Positions 8,398-18,456 of a DNA stretch of 64,000 nucleotides are shown here, one piece after another. The DNA lies in the NCBI RefSeq assembly GCF_016743815.1, contig NZ_CP061035.1:3164501-3228500 (forward strand), in the 5' to 3' direction. Position numbers and translations under genes: made by a program. The stretch comes from Sphingomonas aliaeris (GTDB lineage Bacteria; Pseudomonadota; Alphaproteobacteria; Sphingomonadales; Sphingomonadaceae). The notes beneath the pieces are model-generated. The model was not told the DNA's origin. It worked only from the letters and a program-made list of their open reading frames with translations, and ran no database searches. The first letter of the stretch is position 1. Each line of letters begins with the position of its first letter.

Positions 8398-11300
8398 TTG
8401 AAATCTTGTTGGTTGATCAGCGCCGCCGCTTGCCTGACATCGCTCGCACCCGTCGCGCACGCCGAACCCAAGCCGGCCTTCGCCGAACCCGCCGTGTCGC
8501 CCGACGGGCAGTTGCTGGCGTTCGTATCGGGCGGGGATATCTGGGAAGTTCCGGCCAGCGGCGGTGTCGCACGCGCGTTGGTCAGCGACGTCGCGACCGA
8601 AGGACGGCCGCTCTACTCGCCCGATGGGAAGCAACTCGCCTTCACCTCGACGCGTGGCGGCAGCCCGAACATCTATGTCCTCGATCTCGCCAGCGGGGCG
8701 GTCACCCGGCTGACCTATGCCGAATCCGGCGAGGAACTGGACGCATGGTCGCCCGATGGGAAGTGGATCTACTTCGCATCCGGGGTCAACGATCTCGGCC
8801 GCAGTCCGGACGTGTTCCGCGTTTCGGCATCCGGCGGCACGCCGATGGAGGTCAACCGCGAACGGTATCTGGCGGAATTCCAAGCCGCGCCCTCGCCCGA
8901 TGGCAATGCGATCGTCGTCAACGCGCGCGGGATCAGCGCGAACCAGTGGTGGCGAAACGGCCATTCGCACATCGACGAAACCGAATTGTGGCTGAAGCCG
9001 ATCGCCGGCGGGAGCTTCACCAAATTGCTCGCCGACGACCAGAAGCATGCATGGCCGATGTGGAGCGCGGACGGCCGCACGCTGACGTTCATGAGCACGA
9101 AGAGCGGGACAGAGAATCTGTGGCGCATGGCAGCCACGCCGGAGGCAGTACCGGAGCAGCTTACGCGCTTCACGGATGGCCGCCTGCTGTTCCCGTCGCA
9201 GGGGCCGAACGGCACTATCGTGTTCGAACGCGACATGGGCGTGTGGCGCTACGATCCGGCGACGGGCCAGGCCGCGCCTGTGCCGATCACCTTGCGCGGA
9301 ACGGCGGCGGTGACGCCGAAGCGGCATGACACGATCAACAATTTTAACCGGATGGCATTGTCGCCGGACGGCCAGAAGATCGCGGTGATCGGGCATGGCG
9401 AGCTTTTCGCGGTCGCCGCGAAGGACGGAGGGCCGGCACAGCGGATCAGCAATTCGGTCGCGGCGGAACGCGATGTCAGCTGGTCGCCCGATTCCCGCCG
9501 CCTGCTCTACGTCACCGAGCGCGGACTGGATCACCTCATCGCCGAATTCGACGTGGCGAGTGGGCGCGAAACGGTGCTCACCAAAGGCGGCATCGCATCC
9601 GTCCCGGTCTATGCGCCCGACGGAAAGTCGTTCGCCTATGTCGTGGGCGATCGCGAACTGCATATCGCGACGCTCCCGCGGCCAAGCGTTGCGCCCAGCG
9701 ATCGCGTCGTCTTCACCGGGGCGGTCGCGACCAACGAACGCTATGGGCCGCGGCCGACCTGGTCGCCGGACAGCAGGTACGTCGCCTTCCCGGTCACCGA
9801 TGCGCGCTCGTTCACCAACGTCCATGTGGCGGCAGCGGCGGGCGGCGCGGCGCGCCCGATCAGCTTCCTCGGCAATGGCCAGATGGGCGCGATCGCCTGG
9901 TCGCCGGACGGCAAGTACGTCCTGTTCGACACGTCGCAACGGACCGAGGATTCGCGCATCGTGCGGATCGACCTGTTGCCGCACGTGCCCAAATATCGCG
10001 AGGACGGCTTCCGCGACCTGTTCAAGCCCGGCAAGCAGCCCGGCACGCCGGACGCTCCGACCAATACGTCCCCCGATGGCCCGGCGCCGCAAAAGCCGTT
10101 GCCGGCGGGTGGCAAGCCGGGCGCGAAGGCCCCTGCCCCCGCTGCGCCGAAGATCCCGCCGGTGACGATCGTGTGGGAAGGGTTGCGGGGCCGCGCGACG
10201 ATCCTGCCGCTGGGCATGAGTGCGGACACACCGGTGATCAGCAGCGACGGCAAGACGTTGGTCTTCCATGCCAGCGAACGCGGCCAGGACAATCTGTACA
10301 GCTATGACCTGGACGAACTGGCGACCGATCCGCCGATCGCCAAGCAGATCAGCCAGAGCACCAAGTCGAAGGGTGATTTCGCACTGACGAAAGACGGCAA
10401 GGCGCTGTTCTACCTCGAGGGCGGTACGGTGATGACGACTGCGTTGGACACGCCCAAGCCCAAGCCCGTGTCGATTGCGGCCGACATGGACGTGGACTTC
10501 GCCGCCGAGAAGACCGTCGTGTTCGATCAGGCGTGGGGCATCCTGAATCGCCAGTTCTACGACGCGAAGTTCAACGGACAGGACTGGCCCGCCTTGCGCG
10601 CGAAATACCTGCCTTATGTCGAGGGCGCGCGGACGTCGGACGAATTGCGGCGCATCATCAACCTGATGATCGGTGAATTAAACGCATCGCATTCCGGCAT
10701 CAACCGTCCGCAGCGCGGCCCCGGATCGCTGCCGAGCGACCGCGTCGGCGATCTTGGCCTGCGTTTCGACCGCGCGACATATGAAGCGGGACGCGGGCTA
10801 GTCGTTAGCGAGGTGGTGACTTTGGGTCCGGCATCGATCGAGAAGATCACGCCCGGAGACCGCATCGTCGCGATCAACGGTCGGACGATCGGCCCGCGCG
10901 ACAATCTGGATGCGCTGCTCGAAAATACCGTCGATCGCCGCGTGACCTTGGGGGTGCAGGGCGCAACCGGGCGGCGCGATGTGGTGGTGCGGCCCGGTTC
11001 CGTCTCGGTCGCCGCCGGACTACGCTATCGCCAGTGGGTCGACGATCGCCGCGCCTTGGTCGACCGCCTGTCTGGCGGGCGGCTCGGTTATGTCCATATC
11101 GCCGATATGTCGTCGGAATCGCTCAACCAACTGTATCTCGACCTAGATGCGGAGAACCAGTCGCGGCAGGGCGTGGTGGTGGACATCCGCAACAACAATG
11201 GCGGCTTCGTCAACGGCTTCGCGCTGGATGTGTTCTCGCGTCGCAACTTCCTGACGATGACGCCGCGCGACCTGTTCCCGGTGCCGAGCCGGCAAGCGCT

Positions 11301-11661
11301 GGGCCAGCGTGCGCTGGGCGTTCCGACCGTGCTGGTGATCAACGAATCCTCGCTGTCCGATGCGGAGGATTTCACCGAAGGCTATCGCGCGCTGGGGCTG
11401 GGCAAGGTGGTCGGCCAGCCGACCGCGGGGTGGATCGTCTTCACCGGCGGCGAACCGCTGATCGACGGATCGACGGTCCGCGTGCCATCGACCCGCATTC
11501 GCGACGGTCGGGGGCAGGATATGGAGATGAACCCCCGCCCCGTGGACATCGCGGTCGAACGCCCGCTGGGGGAAACCGACACCGGCAGGGACGCGCAGCT
11601 TGCCGCCGCGGTCGGGCAGCTCCTGTCGCAATTGGGGAGCACGCCGCCGAAACCCGAATGA
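8398..11661 (+). CDS. secreted tricorn-like S41 peptidase with beta-propeller and PDZ domains
   Basis: 1087 residues from a TTG start (KSCWLISAAACLTSLAPVAHA), chosen because a GGGGG ribosome site lies just upstream and a clean Sec signal follows. A longer ATG frame at 8284 would bury that signal. Residues about 30-540 hold PD40/WD40-type repeats with recurring SPDGK motifs (VSPDGQLLAF, YSPDGKQLAF, WSPDGKWIYF). A proline-rich linker lies near 545-590 and a second set of propeller blades follows. Then come the tricorn core domain with ASHSG (near 765), a PDZ domain near 783-832 (GLVVSEV, ITPGDRIVAINGRTIG) and the S41 catalytic domain with VVVDIRNNNGGFVNG and the nucleophile serine region NESSLSDAEDF near 982. 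It probably degrades peptides in the periplasm. It appears monocistronic. Confidence 0.88.
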   Translation: MKSCWLISAAACLTSLAPVAHAEPKPAFAEPAVSPDGQLLAFVSGGDIWEVPASGGVARALVSDVATEGRPLYSPDGKQLAFTSTRGGSPNIYVLDLASGAVTRLTYAESGEELDAWSPDGKWIYFASGVNDLGRSPDVFRVSASGGTPMEVNRERYLAEFQAAPSPDGNAIVVNARGISANQWWRNGHSHIDETELWLKPIAGGSFTKLLADDQKHAWPMWSADGRTLTFMSTKSGTENLWRMAATPEAVPEQLTRFTDGRLLFPSQGPNGTIVFERDMGVWRYDPATGQAAPVPITLRGTAAVTPKRHDTINNFNRMALSPDGQKIAVIGHGELFAVAAKDGGPAQRISNSVAAERDVSWSPDSRRLLYVTERGLDHLIAEFDVASGRETVLTKGGIASVPVYAPDGKSFAYVVGDRELHIATLPRPSVAPSDRVVFTGAVATNERYGPRPTWSPDSRYVAFPVTDARSFTNVHVAAAAGGAARPISFLGNGQMGAIAWSPDGKYVLFDTSQRTEDSRIVRIDLLPHVPKYREDGFRDLFKPGKQPGTPDAPTNTSPDGPAPQKPLPAGGKPGAKAPAPAAPKIPPVTIVWEGLRGRATILPLGMSADTPVISSDGKTLVFHASERGQDNLYSYDLDELATDPPIAKQISQSTKSKGDFALTKDGKALFYLEGGTVMTTALDTPKPKPVSIAADMDVDFAAEKTVVFDQAWGILNRQFYDAKFNGQDWPALRAKYLPYVEGARTSDELRRIINLMIGELNASHSGINRPQRGPGSLPSDRVGDLGLRFDRATYEAGRGLVVSEVVTLGPASIEKITPGDRIVAINGRTIGPRDNLDALLENTVDRRVTLGVQGATGRRDVVVRPGSVSVAAGLRYRQWVDDRRALVDRLSGGRLGYVHIADMSSESLNQLYLDLDAENQSRQGVVVDIRNNNGGFVNGFALDVFSRRNFLTMTPRDLFPVPSRQALGQRALGVPTVLVINESSLSDAEDFTEGYRALGLGKVVGQPTAGWIVFTGGEPLIDGSTVRVPSTRIRDGRGQDMEMNPRPVDIAVERPLGETDTGRDAQLAAAVGQLLSQLGSTPPKPE

Positions 11662-11721
11662 CGGGCGTGGCCGGGCCGCGGGAATGTCCCGCCGCCCGGC
11701 CGATGATACTGGACGGCGTCT

Positions 11722-13518
11722 TCAGGCCGGTTCGGAAACCAGCCGGCTCTCGCGCTTCCGGTCCGGGGTGGAGCGTTCCGCAAAATTCCGGCTCGTCCCG
11801 TTCACGACGAACTTCCGGGACTGGGCGGCGAGGCTGGCTACTTCGGACACGAGGTTGCGCGCGGCGGCGGACGTTTCCTCGACCATCGCCGCATTCTGCT
11901 GCGTCGCCCGGTCCATCGTGCCGATCGCGGCCGAGATTTCGGTGATCGCGGCGGATTGCGCCTGATTGTCGCTTGCCATCCGCTCGACCAGTTGATGCAC
12001 CTCGCCGACATCGTCGGATATCGCAACGAGGACGCCATCGACCTTGTGCACCGCTTCCACCGCCGTGACGATGTCGTTCTGTGTCATGGTCAGCCGGTCG
12101 CGCGCGGCCTTCGCCTCTTCCTCGGCGCGCATCGCCAAAGCGGAGACGAGATCGGCAACGACCGCGAAGCCGCGACCCGCTTCGCCTGCGCGTCCCGCCT
12201 CGACCGCGGCATTCATCGCCAGCACGCGCGTCTGGAAGGCGATCTTGTCAAGCCCCTCGATGACTTCGTCGATGCCCTTCGCGCTGCCGGATACGCGCCC
12301 CATCGCAAGCACCGCTTCTTCCGCCACCGTCCGTCCGCCGCCAACGATGCCCAGTGCCTGGCTCGTCCGTGCCGCGGTCTGCTGCGCCGCCGCCGCGCTG
12401 GTGCGCAGCCGACTGTCCATCTGCGTGACCGATGCAGCGCTCTGTTCCAGGCTGGCCGCATTGCTTTCGGTCCGGCGGGCGAGGTCTTCGGACGCCTGGG
12501 CGATCTCGTTCGATCCGGTATGGATCGTCGCCGCGCTGGTTCCGACCGCACCGATCAGGTCGCTCAAACTGGACAACGCCGCGTTGAAGTTACTCTTGAT
12601 GGAGGCATATTCGCCGGGAAAGTCGATCGTGATGCGCGCAGTCAAATCTCCCGCCGACAGGCTGGCCAGTTGCGCGCTGACGGTATCCACGACGCGTTTT
12701 TGCTCGACTTCGGATTTCGCCCGGGCCTGATCGGCCTGCTGCTTGTCGCGCGCGGTTTCCTGAAAGACCAATACGGCGCGCGCCATGTCGCCCAATTCGT
12801 CGTTGCGCGTGGTGTCGGGGACCACCAAGCCGTTATCCCCGGCGGCGAGCTGCCCCATCGCACGCGTCAGCCGCGTGATCGGGCTGGCGATCACGCGGCT
12901 GAGCGTCACGGCAAGCGCCGTCGCCAAGCCGATCAAAGCAAATCCGCCCATGGCCAGCGCGATCATCGCGGTATGCATCGCAGACGTCTGCATTTCCGAA
13001 TTCTGCTTCATCGTCTGCGTTTCCTTGTCGCGCAGTTCGCGCAAGGGGAGCGCGACCTTGCTGACCAGCACGCCGGCGCCCGCACCGCGCACCTCCGCCT
13101 GTGCCGCATCCCGATCACCGCGGCTGACACGGGCGATTAGACGGTCGCCCCAGTCCCGGCGCCAGGCCTGGGTTGCTTCGGCGGCCTGCGCGACCAATGC
13201 GCGCTTTGCAGGATCGTCGAGCAGTTTCTGCAATTCGGCGGAGGTCGCGTCATAATCGTCATGCGCCTCCCGATAGGATTTCAGGTACGTCGGATCCGCC
13301 GTGACGAGGAAGCCGCGAAACTGGCTGTTCTGCCGCAGGATCGACGTTTCCAGCGACAGCGCCTTGGCGTAGATCGACTGGCTCAGATCGTTGCCATCGG
13401 TCGACGTCCGGATCTGTACCATGTTGGTGTAGAAGACGAACATCATGACCGCCGCAGCCGCACTGAGCGCGACGAAGGACAAGGCTAGTTTACGCGGGAT
13501 GCTGATAGCTATTGGCAC
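11722..13518 (-). CDS. methyl-accepting chemotaxis protein
   Basis: 598 residues. A first membrane helix (KLALSFVALSAAAAVMMFVF) lies near 10-29. A periplasmic four-helix domain of CHASE3 type follows (SIYAKALSLETSILRQNSQF), then a second membrane helix near 186-212. A HAMP domain (ITRLTRAMGQLAAGDNGLVV) and a second HAMP-like repeat come before the coiled-coil signalling domain. The signalling tip reads IAFQTRVLAMNAAVEAGRAG EAGRGFAVVADLVSALA. It is recognisable but departs from the usual tip at several positions, including LVS where EVR is expected. No other che genes are nearby. It is read from the ATG at 13518 and ends about 60 nt from the convergent protease gene. Confidence 0.88.
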   Translation of the reverse strand: MPIAISIPRKLALSFVALSAAAAVMMFVFYTNMVQIRTSTDGNDLSQSIYAKALSLETSILRQNSQFRGFLVTADPTYLKSYREAHDDYDATSAELQKLLDDPAKRALVAQAAEATQAWRRDWGDRLIARVSRGDRDAAQAEVRGAGAGVLVSKVALPLRELRDKETQTMKQNSEMQTSAMHTAMIALAMGGFALIGLATALAVTLSRVIASPITRLTRAMGQLAAGDNGLVVPDTTRNDELGDMARAVLVFQETARDKQQADQARAKSEVEQKRVVDTVSAQLASLSAGDLTARITIDFPGEYASIKSNFNAALSSLSDLIGAVGTSAATIHTGSNEIAQASEDLARRTESNAASLEQSAASVTQMDSRLRTSAAAAQQTAARTSQALGIVGGGRTVAEEAVLAMGRVSGSAKGIDEVIEGLDKIAFQTRVLAMNAAVEAGRAGEAGRGFAVVADLVSALAMRAEEEAKAARDRLTMTQNDIVTAVEAVHKVDGVLVAISDDVGEVHQLVERMASDNQAQSAAITEISAAIGTMDRATQQNAAMVEETSAAARNLVSEVASLAAQSRKFVVNGTSRNFAERSTPDRKRESRLVSEPA

Positions 13519-13572
13519 GATGCTATACTCGCTTGATCTGTGGGGAATTCTCGGGGCGGCTACGTCGGGCCA

Positions 13573-14616
13573 TCATGATCCGGACCAGTCGATCCATGCG
13601 CCATAGGCATGACATCGGGCCAGATCGCGCGTTTCGCCCCCGGGCCAGCGCGTCATCGTCAGCCGGACGGACGTGCGCGCCGGGTTCCATTCATAGCCGA
13701 TCCAGACCAGCGGCCGCAGGGCGGTGGCGCGCGCGCCGGCCGCCTCGATCATCTGACGGATCAATGCGCGATCCGGGGCGGTGAGATATTGCAGAACCAT
13801 CGAATGGAATACGACCCGGCAAATGCCCTCGTCCTGCGGCTCGGCAAGTCGTTCGGCCAGCCAGCTTGCGGCGTCCTGACGATCGACGCGTGGTGGGTGC
13901 CGCCGCGCGATGGCGAGGGCTTGTGTCAGCCGATCCGCGCGGGCCGGCTGATCCGCCCAGACATAGGCCAGTAAACGGTCGCGCGTCGCCTCATCGGCGG
14001 GATCGAGCGGATCAAGATCGACACCGCGTGCCGCGACGATTCCGATCGGGCCGGGATGGATGGCTGGACCGTTCCACCTTGGCGCCATCTGGACGCTGGA
14101 TAGCGGATCGCCCAGCATCACGCCGCCGAGATCATATCCATACAGACCAAGATTGAGATTGAGCCCGGCGCTGGACCCGATCTCCAGCAACTCGATCGGT
14201 AGAGCATCAATGTCCTGCGCGACGGTCAGCGCCGCCACGATTGCGGCGGCGCGCCCGACTTCGTTTGTCTGCGGCGGACGCTGCATCCAGGATGCGATGG
14301 CAGCACTTTCGCGCGACAAGGCGTCGCCGATCGGTCCATCGAAATCTCCGCTGCGCGTCTTATACAGGGTGGCCAGTGCCTGCATGTCACCGCGTCGTGC
14401 CAGAGCGTGCAGCGCCCCGTTGAAACGCATTGCGACCGCAGCGCGGGCCGGGTCGCCGGGCCATTCTTCAATCATCCGGAGGAGTTCGGGTGCCTTTCCG
14501 AGTTGTCTTTGCGCGGCCTCCAGAATGTCCGCAACGAAATCGGACCCCAATGCCCGTGCGACCGACGCGCCGCGTGCCAGCTCTCCGTCGGCGACATGCA
14601 AGGGTTGAAACAGCAT
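13573..14616 (-). CDS. DUF2332 domain-containing protein
   Basis: 347 residues covering the whole protein as a DUF2332-type module. Features are GSDFVADILEAAQRQLGKAP at the N-terminus, a central nucleotide-binding-like segment ELLEIGSSAGLNLNLGLYGY, and a C-terminal LVWIGYEWNPARTSVRLTMT. The EIGSSAGLNL glycine-rich turn and the overall alpha/beta pattern suggest a Rossmann-like, possibly methyltransferase-related fold, but no activity is established for the family. It is cytoplasmic, with no signal or membrane segment. It lies upstream of, and in the same direction as, the chemoreceptor gene, separated by 54 nt. Confidence 0.8.
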   Translation of the reverse strand: MLFQPLHVADGELARGASVARALGSDFVADILEAAQRQLGKAPELLRMIEEWPGDPARAAVAMRFNGALHALARRGDMQALATLYKTRSGDFDGPIGDALSRESAAIASWMQRPPQTNEVGRAAAIVAALTVAQDIDALPIELLEIGSSAGLNLNLGLYGYDLGGVMLGDPLSSVQMAPRWNGPAIHPGPIGIVAARGVDLDPLDPADEATRDRLLAYVWADQPARADRLTQALAIARRHPPRVDRQDAASWLAERLAEPQDEGICRVVFHSMVLQYLTAPDRALIRQMIEAAGARATALRPLVWIGYEWNPARTSVRLTMTRWPGGETRDLARCHAYGAWIDWSGS

Positions 14617-14857
14617 AGGTACGGGCGACCAGAAAGAGGATGGCAGGTGGTCCTCTTATAGGCGCAGCCCGTGGGGTTCGGGTGCGAAGCGTACAATTTC
14701 AGAGGTGGAACGGTCGCTTCATCCTCCCTCCGTCAAGGTTTCCAGAAAGCAATACTTCAGTCGGTTTCCCGACACCGTTGCGGAAACTTCGCCGCAATCA
14801 ACGGGTTGAGTGGCAGTGGCGCCGCGCGTGCCGCCCGCCCAGTGAAAGGACCATTCA

Positions 14858-15136
14858 ATGACCGACGATCGGCATACGGACACCCAGCCCCGTCCCAACA
14901 TATCGACCGAACCCGGCACCAAGGTCGATGCAGAAAACTCGAACACGTCGACACAGCCAAGCCCGAATTTATCGACCGAACATCAGAAACAGGGCGACGC
15001 GCGGAGCCCGAGCGACACGCTCGATCGTGGGCAGGACATGACCGAAGGCGGTCAGGATCAGGAAGCCGTCGAAGATCGCCCGAATGTCGGCACGGTGACG
15101 CCGGAAGATTATCCGAAGGATTTGCCGGACCATTGA
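14858..15136 (+). CDS. small hydrophilic, probably disordered protein
   Basis: 92 residues starting MTDDRHTDTQPRPNISTEPG, with AAAGGA placed as ribosome binding site. The sequence has an internal approximate repeat, RPNISTEPGTKVDAENS and SPNLSTEHQKQGDARS, and is rich in Asp, Glu, Thr and Pro with no hydrophobic core. No family was recognised. The good start context and the 241-nt upstream gap suggest a real, separately expressed gene. It converges with the hybrid kinase gene. Confidence 0.6.
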   Translation: MTDDRHTDTQPRPNISTEPGTKVDAENSNTSTQPSPNLSTEHQKQGDARSPSDTLDRGQDMTEGGQDQEAVEDRPNVGTVTPEDYPKDLPDH

Positions 15137-15196
15137 TCCGGCAGAACGTCCGGCCCGGCCGTGCCACGGCGCATGGCGGGCCGGCGTTCGCCTATA

Positions 15197-17656
15197 TCAC
15201 AACGCGCTGATCGCCGCTGAAAGTTCGGCCTCGCGGAACGGTTTGGTCAGGCGCGCAAAGTCCGGCGCTATGCCATCGACATCCGCATACCCCGATACGA
15301 TCAGAACCTTCAACGCAGGCCAGTTCGCCTTGATGTTCGCGGCGAGTTCGGCGCCCGTGATCTCGGGCATCAGATGGTCCGTCACGACCATTTCGAACTG
15401 CTCACCCGCTCTCAACAGAGTCTCGGCGCTCGCCGCGCTCGGCACTTCCACCGCTTCGTACCCGAGATTCTGTAACATGTCGGCGGTCGTCATCCGCACC
15501 AGGGGTTCGTCGTCCACGACGAGGACGCGCCCGCTGCGCGGCATATCGGGCGCGGCCGGTATCGACGCCGGCCCGGCCTCGACCGCTGCCGTGCTGATCG
15601 GCAGCCACAAATCGACGCGGGTACCCAGGCCCAGGGCGCTGGTGATCGTCATCGTGCCGCCAAGTTGCAGTGCAAGCCCGTGGACCATCGAGAGGCCGAG
15701 CCCGGTTCCCTTGCCGATCCCCTTGGTGGAATAGAAGGGCTCGATCGCTCGACGTGCCGTTTCCGCGTCCATCCCGATACCGTTGTCGGCGACCGACAGA
15801 CGGATCCAGCGCCCCCCGGCAAGCCCGCTGGCGATCGCCGCGTCTTCGTCTTCCAGCCGGGCCGACACGGTCAGCATGCCCCCATCGGGCATCGCGTCGC
15901 GCGCATTCACCGCCAGGTTCAGGATCGCCATTTCCAGCTGATTGGCATCGGCCAGGGCGGGGGGCAGTTCCGGCGCGAGGTCCGTGCGGACGGCAAATTG
16001 CGCGCCCGATGTGCTTTCGATCAGGTCGACCATGCCGTTGACGAGCGCGGCGACATCGACGGCGCCCGATTGCAGTGGCTGGCGCCGGGCGAAGGCAAGC
16101 AGGCGCTGGACGAGGACCTTAGCGCGCTCCGCCGATTGCAGCGCCCCGTCGATCAGCCGGGCCTCGCGCTCCGTATTCGTCGATCGGCGGTTGAGCAGAT
16201 CGAGGCTGCCGATGATCGGGGTCAGCAGATTGTTGAAATCGTGCGCGACGCCGCCGGTCAACTGGCCCATCGCCTCCATCTTCTGGCTCTGGCGCAGCGC
16301 GGACTGGGCGAGTTCGCGTTCGGCGATGGTGTCCTCGACGCGCTGCTCCAGCGTGTCGTTCAGCGCCGTCAGCGCGATCTCCGCGGCCTTGCGTTCGCTG
16401 ATGTCGCTGGACACGCCCAGCAAGGACAGTGGCGTCCCATCCTCGGCATAGGTCGGACGTCCGGTGATATGGACCCAGCCGACACTGCCGTCGGTGCGGA
16501 TGCAGCGATATTCGATGTCGTACAGGCCGCGCATCTCCACCGTGGCGGTGACGGTGTTCCACATCCGTGGCCGGTCGTCCGGGTGGACGCTTTCGACCAG
16601 TTGGTCGTAGGTGAAGGGTTCGTCCGGCGATCGTCCGAAATTGACCTTGCACTGGTCGGACGGGAGGAAAGTCAGGCTCGGTATGTCGAGTTCCCAATCC
16701 CCCTGCCCCGCGGCCTCCATCGCGAAACGCAGTTTCTCCTCGCCCTCGCCGATCGCGCGCTCGTTCTGCAACCGCGACCGCACGACCGCGACATAGCGCG
16801 CGATCGTCGCGAAGAAATCGAGCGCCTCGTCATCGAACGATGTCCGGTCGCGCGACAGGAACGACATCACCCCGTGCAGCGTATCGCCCGCGACGATCGG
16901 GAAGGCAGCGAACGCGCGATACCCGCTGGCCCGGCCGATCTCGTACCGCTGCGCCGTCGTCTCCTGCAGGTTATCGATCACCAGCGGCTGGCGCGTTTGC
17001 GCGACGATGCCCGAAATCGGTACGTCGAGGCCGATATTGACGAGCATGTCGCGCATGTCCTGGCTCGATTCGATCGAGAAGGTCAGCGTCAGATGCTCGC
17101 GGTCCGGGGTCAGCGCGTAGCTGTAGCATTCGTCGAAGCCGAGCAATTGGCGGCTTTGTTCGAGCAGCGGGCGCAGCACCGCGTCGGGATCGCGCGCATC
17201 CAGCAACGCGGCAGAAATGCGCGACATCAGCGCCAGCCGCTCCTCGCGGCACCGCTCGTCGGTGCGGTCCCGAAGAACTTTGAGATACCCGACCAGATCG
17301 CCGTCCTGCGTCTTCAGCGGCATGATCGCACCGGACGCCCACAAGCGCGTACCGTCCTTGCGCAGCCGCCAGCGTTCGTCGCCGCCCCGCCCGGTTTCGC
17401 GTGCGGCCTTCATCTCCTTCTCGATGCAGCCGCTGGCGCGATCCTCGGCCGTGAACATGCGGTCGGCCGACTGACCGAGCATCTCCTTCTCGCTCCAACC
17501 GAAAATATATTCGGCGCCGGTATTCCACTCGATGACGTTACCGGTCAGATCCGTCGCGATGATCGCATAGTCGGTGGCACTTTCGACCATCGCACGCTGA
17601 CGCGCTTCGCTCTCTTCCCGGTGACGCAGCGTCAGACGCAGCTTCAACTGGCCCAT
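15197..17656 (-). CDS. PAS-GAF-PAS hybrid sensor histidine kinase with receiver domain
   Basis: 819 residues from the ATG at 17656. Domains in order: a PAS domain about 20-140 ([20 protein letters not shown]), a GAF domain about 150-300 ([20 protein letters not shown]), a second PAS about 315-435, and a HisKA dimerisation helix near 465-480 with the phospho-acceptor His in [18 protein letters not shown] HATPase domain follows ([35 protein letters not shown]), and a C-terminal receiver with [11 protein letters not shown], the phospho-Asp in [16 protein letters not shown], and LTKPF. It lacks a membrane segment, so it senses in the cytoplasm. The ATG overlaps the end of the upstream GAF frame in a way that suggests the two were once a single protein (see the neighbouring entry). 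Confidence 0.85.
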   Translation of the reverse strand: MGQLKLRLTLRHREESEARQRAMVESATDYAIIATDLTGNVIEWNTGAEYIFGWSEKEMLGQSADRMFTAEDRASGCIEKEMKAARETGRGGDERWRLRKDGTRLWASGAIMPLKTQDGDLVGYLKVLRDRTDERCREERLALMSRISAALLDARDPDAVLRPLLEQSRQLLGFDECYSYALTPDREHLTLTFSIESSQDMRDMLVNIGLDVPISGIVAQTRQPLVIDNLQETTAQRYEIGRASGYRAFAAFPIVAGDTLHGVMSFLSRDRTSFDDEALDFFATIARYVAVVRSRLQNERAIGEGEEKLRFAMEAAGQGDWELDIPSLTFLPSDQCKVNFGRSPDEPFTYDQLVESVHPDDRPRMWNTVTATVEMRGLYDIEYRCIRTDGSVGWVHITGRPTYAEDGTPLSLLGVSSDISERKAAEIALTALNDTLEQRVEDTIAERELAQSALRQSQKMEAMGQLTGGVAHDFNNLLTPIIGSLDLLNRRSTNTEREARLIDGALQSAERAKVLVQRLLAFARRQPLQSGAVDVAALVNGMVDLIESTSGAQFAVRTDLAPELPPALADANQLEMAILNLAVNARDAMPDGGMLTVSARLEDEDAAIASGLAGGRWIRLSVADNGIGMDAETARRAIEPFYSTKGIGKGTGLGLSMVHGLALQLGGTMTITSALGLGTRVDLWLPISTAAVEAGPASIPAAPDMPRSGRVLVVDDEPLVRMTTADMLQNLGYEAVEVPSAASAETLLRAGEQFEMVVTDHLMPEITGAELAANIKANWPALKVLIVSGYADVDGIAPDFARLTKPFREAELSAAISAL

Positions 17657-18120
17657 ACCTGATTGGCGAGCACTTTCAGCGCCTGTTGCTGAAGCTCCGT
17701 CAGAGTGCGCGGTTCGGTATCCAAAACGCACAATGTTCCGATCGGCAGGCCGTCATCGGTCTTGAGCAGCGCGCCGGCATAGAAGCGCAAATGCGGGTCA
17801 CCCGTGACCAGCGGATTGCAGCCGAACCGCGGATCGAGCCGCGCATCGGGAACGAGCAGGAAGTCGTCCTCAAGGATCGCCTTGGCGCAGAAAGACGTTT
17901 CGAGCGGCGTTTCGCGCACGTCCAGTCCGACTTCCGCCTTGAAGAACTGCCTGTCGGCGTCGATCAGATTGACGACCGCAATCGAAGTGCCGCACAGCCG
18001 GGCCGCGAGGTTGGCGACTTCGTCGAACGCGGCTTCGCGCGGCGTATCGAGGATGTCGTAGTCGTGAAGCGCGGCGACGCGTCGAGCTTCACGGACATCC
18101 ATGCTGATTTCGATGTTCAC
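17644..18120 (-). CDS. GAF domain protein, probably the displaced N-terminus of the hybrid kinase
   Basis: 158 residues comprising one GAF domain of the type found at the N-terminus of sphingomonad hybrid kinases: REARRVAALHDYDILDTPRE, then AAFDEVANLAARLCGTSIAV and SFCAKAILEDDFLLVPDA. It ends [11 protein letters not shown] at a TGA inside the start of the kinase. In the kinase frame the next residues are [20 protein letters not shown], the continuation expected after LANQV in fused homologues. A single missing base at about 17656 would therefore explain the split. Alternatively the two frames are translated as separate, coupled proteins that overlap by 13 nt. Confidence 0.8.
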   Translation of the reverse strand: MNIEISMDVREARRVAALHDYDILDTPREAAFDEVANLAARLCGTSIAVVNLIDADRQFFKAEVGLDVRETPLETSFCAKAILEDDFLLVPDARLDPRFGCNPLVTGDPHLRFYAGALLKTDDGLPIGTLCVLDTEPRTLTELQQQALKVLANQVWAS

Positions 18121-18456
18121 GCGAAAACGCCCGTATAAGAATGCCCCGCCGCCGGTCGCGACAAACTTATCTTAGGCTATTTCCGACCAATTCGCGAGCT
18201 TCTCGATTCGCGGCACACACTTCTGCCCTGGATCGAGCCTGATTCCTTCGTAGCATTCAAGATTATCAAATTGATTTCGCTCCACTTAGCGCGAGCCCCT
18301 TGATTGCCGCCGCTCACAGTGCCACCGCGCCGCTGTCCCGGTGCCAACATCTCAGACCCTCGTCGGTGCCGGGGCACCCTCGCCATCGCCGATTCGACCG
18401 ATATGGCTTTGCCATGGCGCCGCCATCCTCTAGGCAACGGCTTTGGGAGAAGTGAC
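18121..18456. other. 336-nt intergenic region without a recognised gene
   Basis: This lies between the GAF start (minus strand) and the small exported protein (plus strand), so it should hold two divergent promoters. The part near 18165-18290 is noticeably AT-richer than its surroundings. An in-frame extension of the exported protein reaches 18304, but its sequence (MPPLTVPPRRCPG and onward) does not look like protein and lacks a ribosome site. No RNA gene was seen. Confidence 0.5.

Noticed and set aside
8275..10269. A 664-codon open frame antisense to the tricorn-like protease
   Set aside because: It is arginine- and histidine-rich with no domain, no signal and no ribosome site. It is a by-product of third-position GC bias opposite a well-supported gene.
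15665..17662. A 665-codon open frame antisense to the hybrid kinase
   Set aside because: It overlaps the kinase completely and has no recognisable domain.
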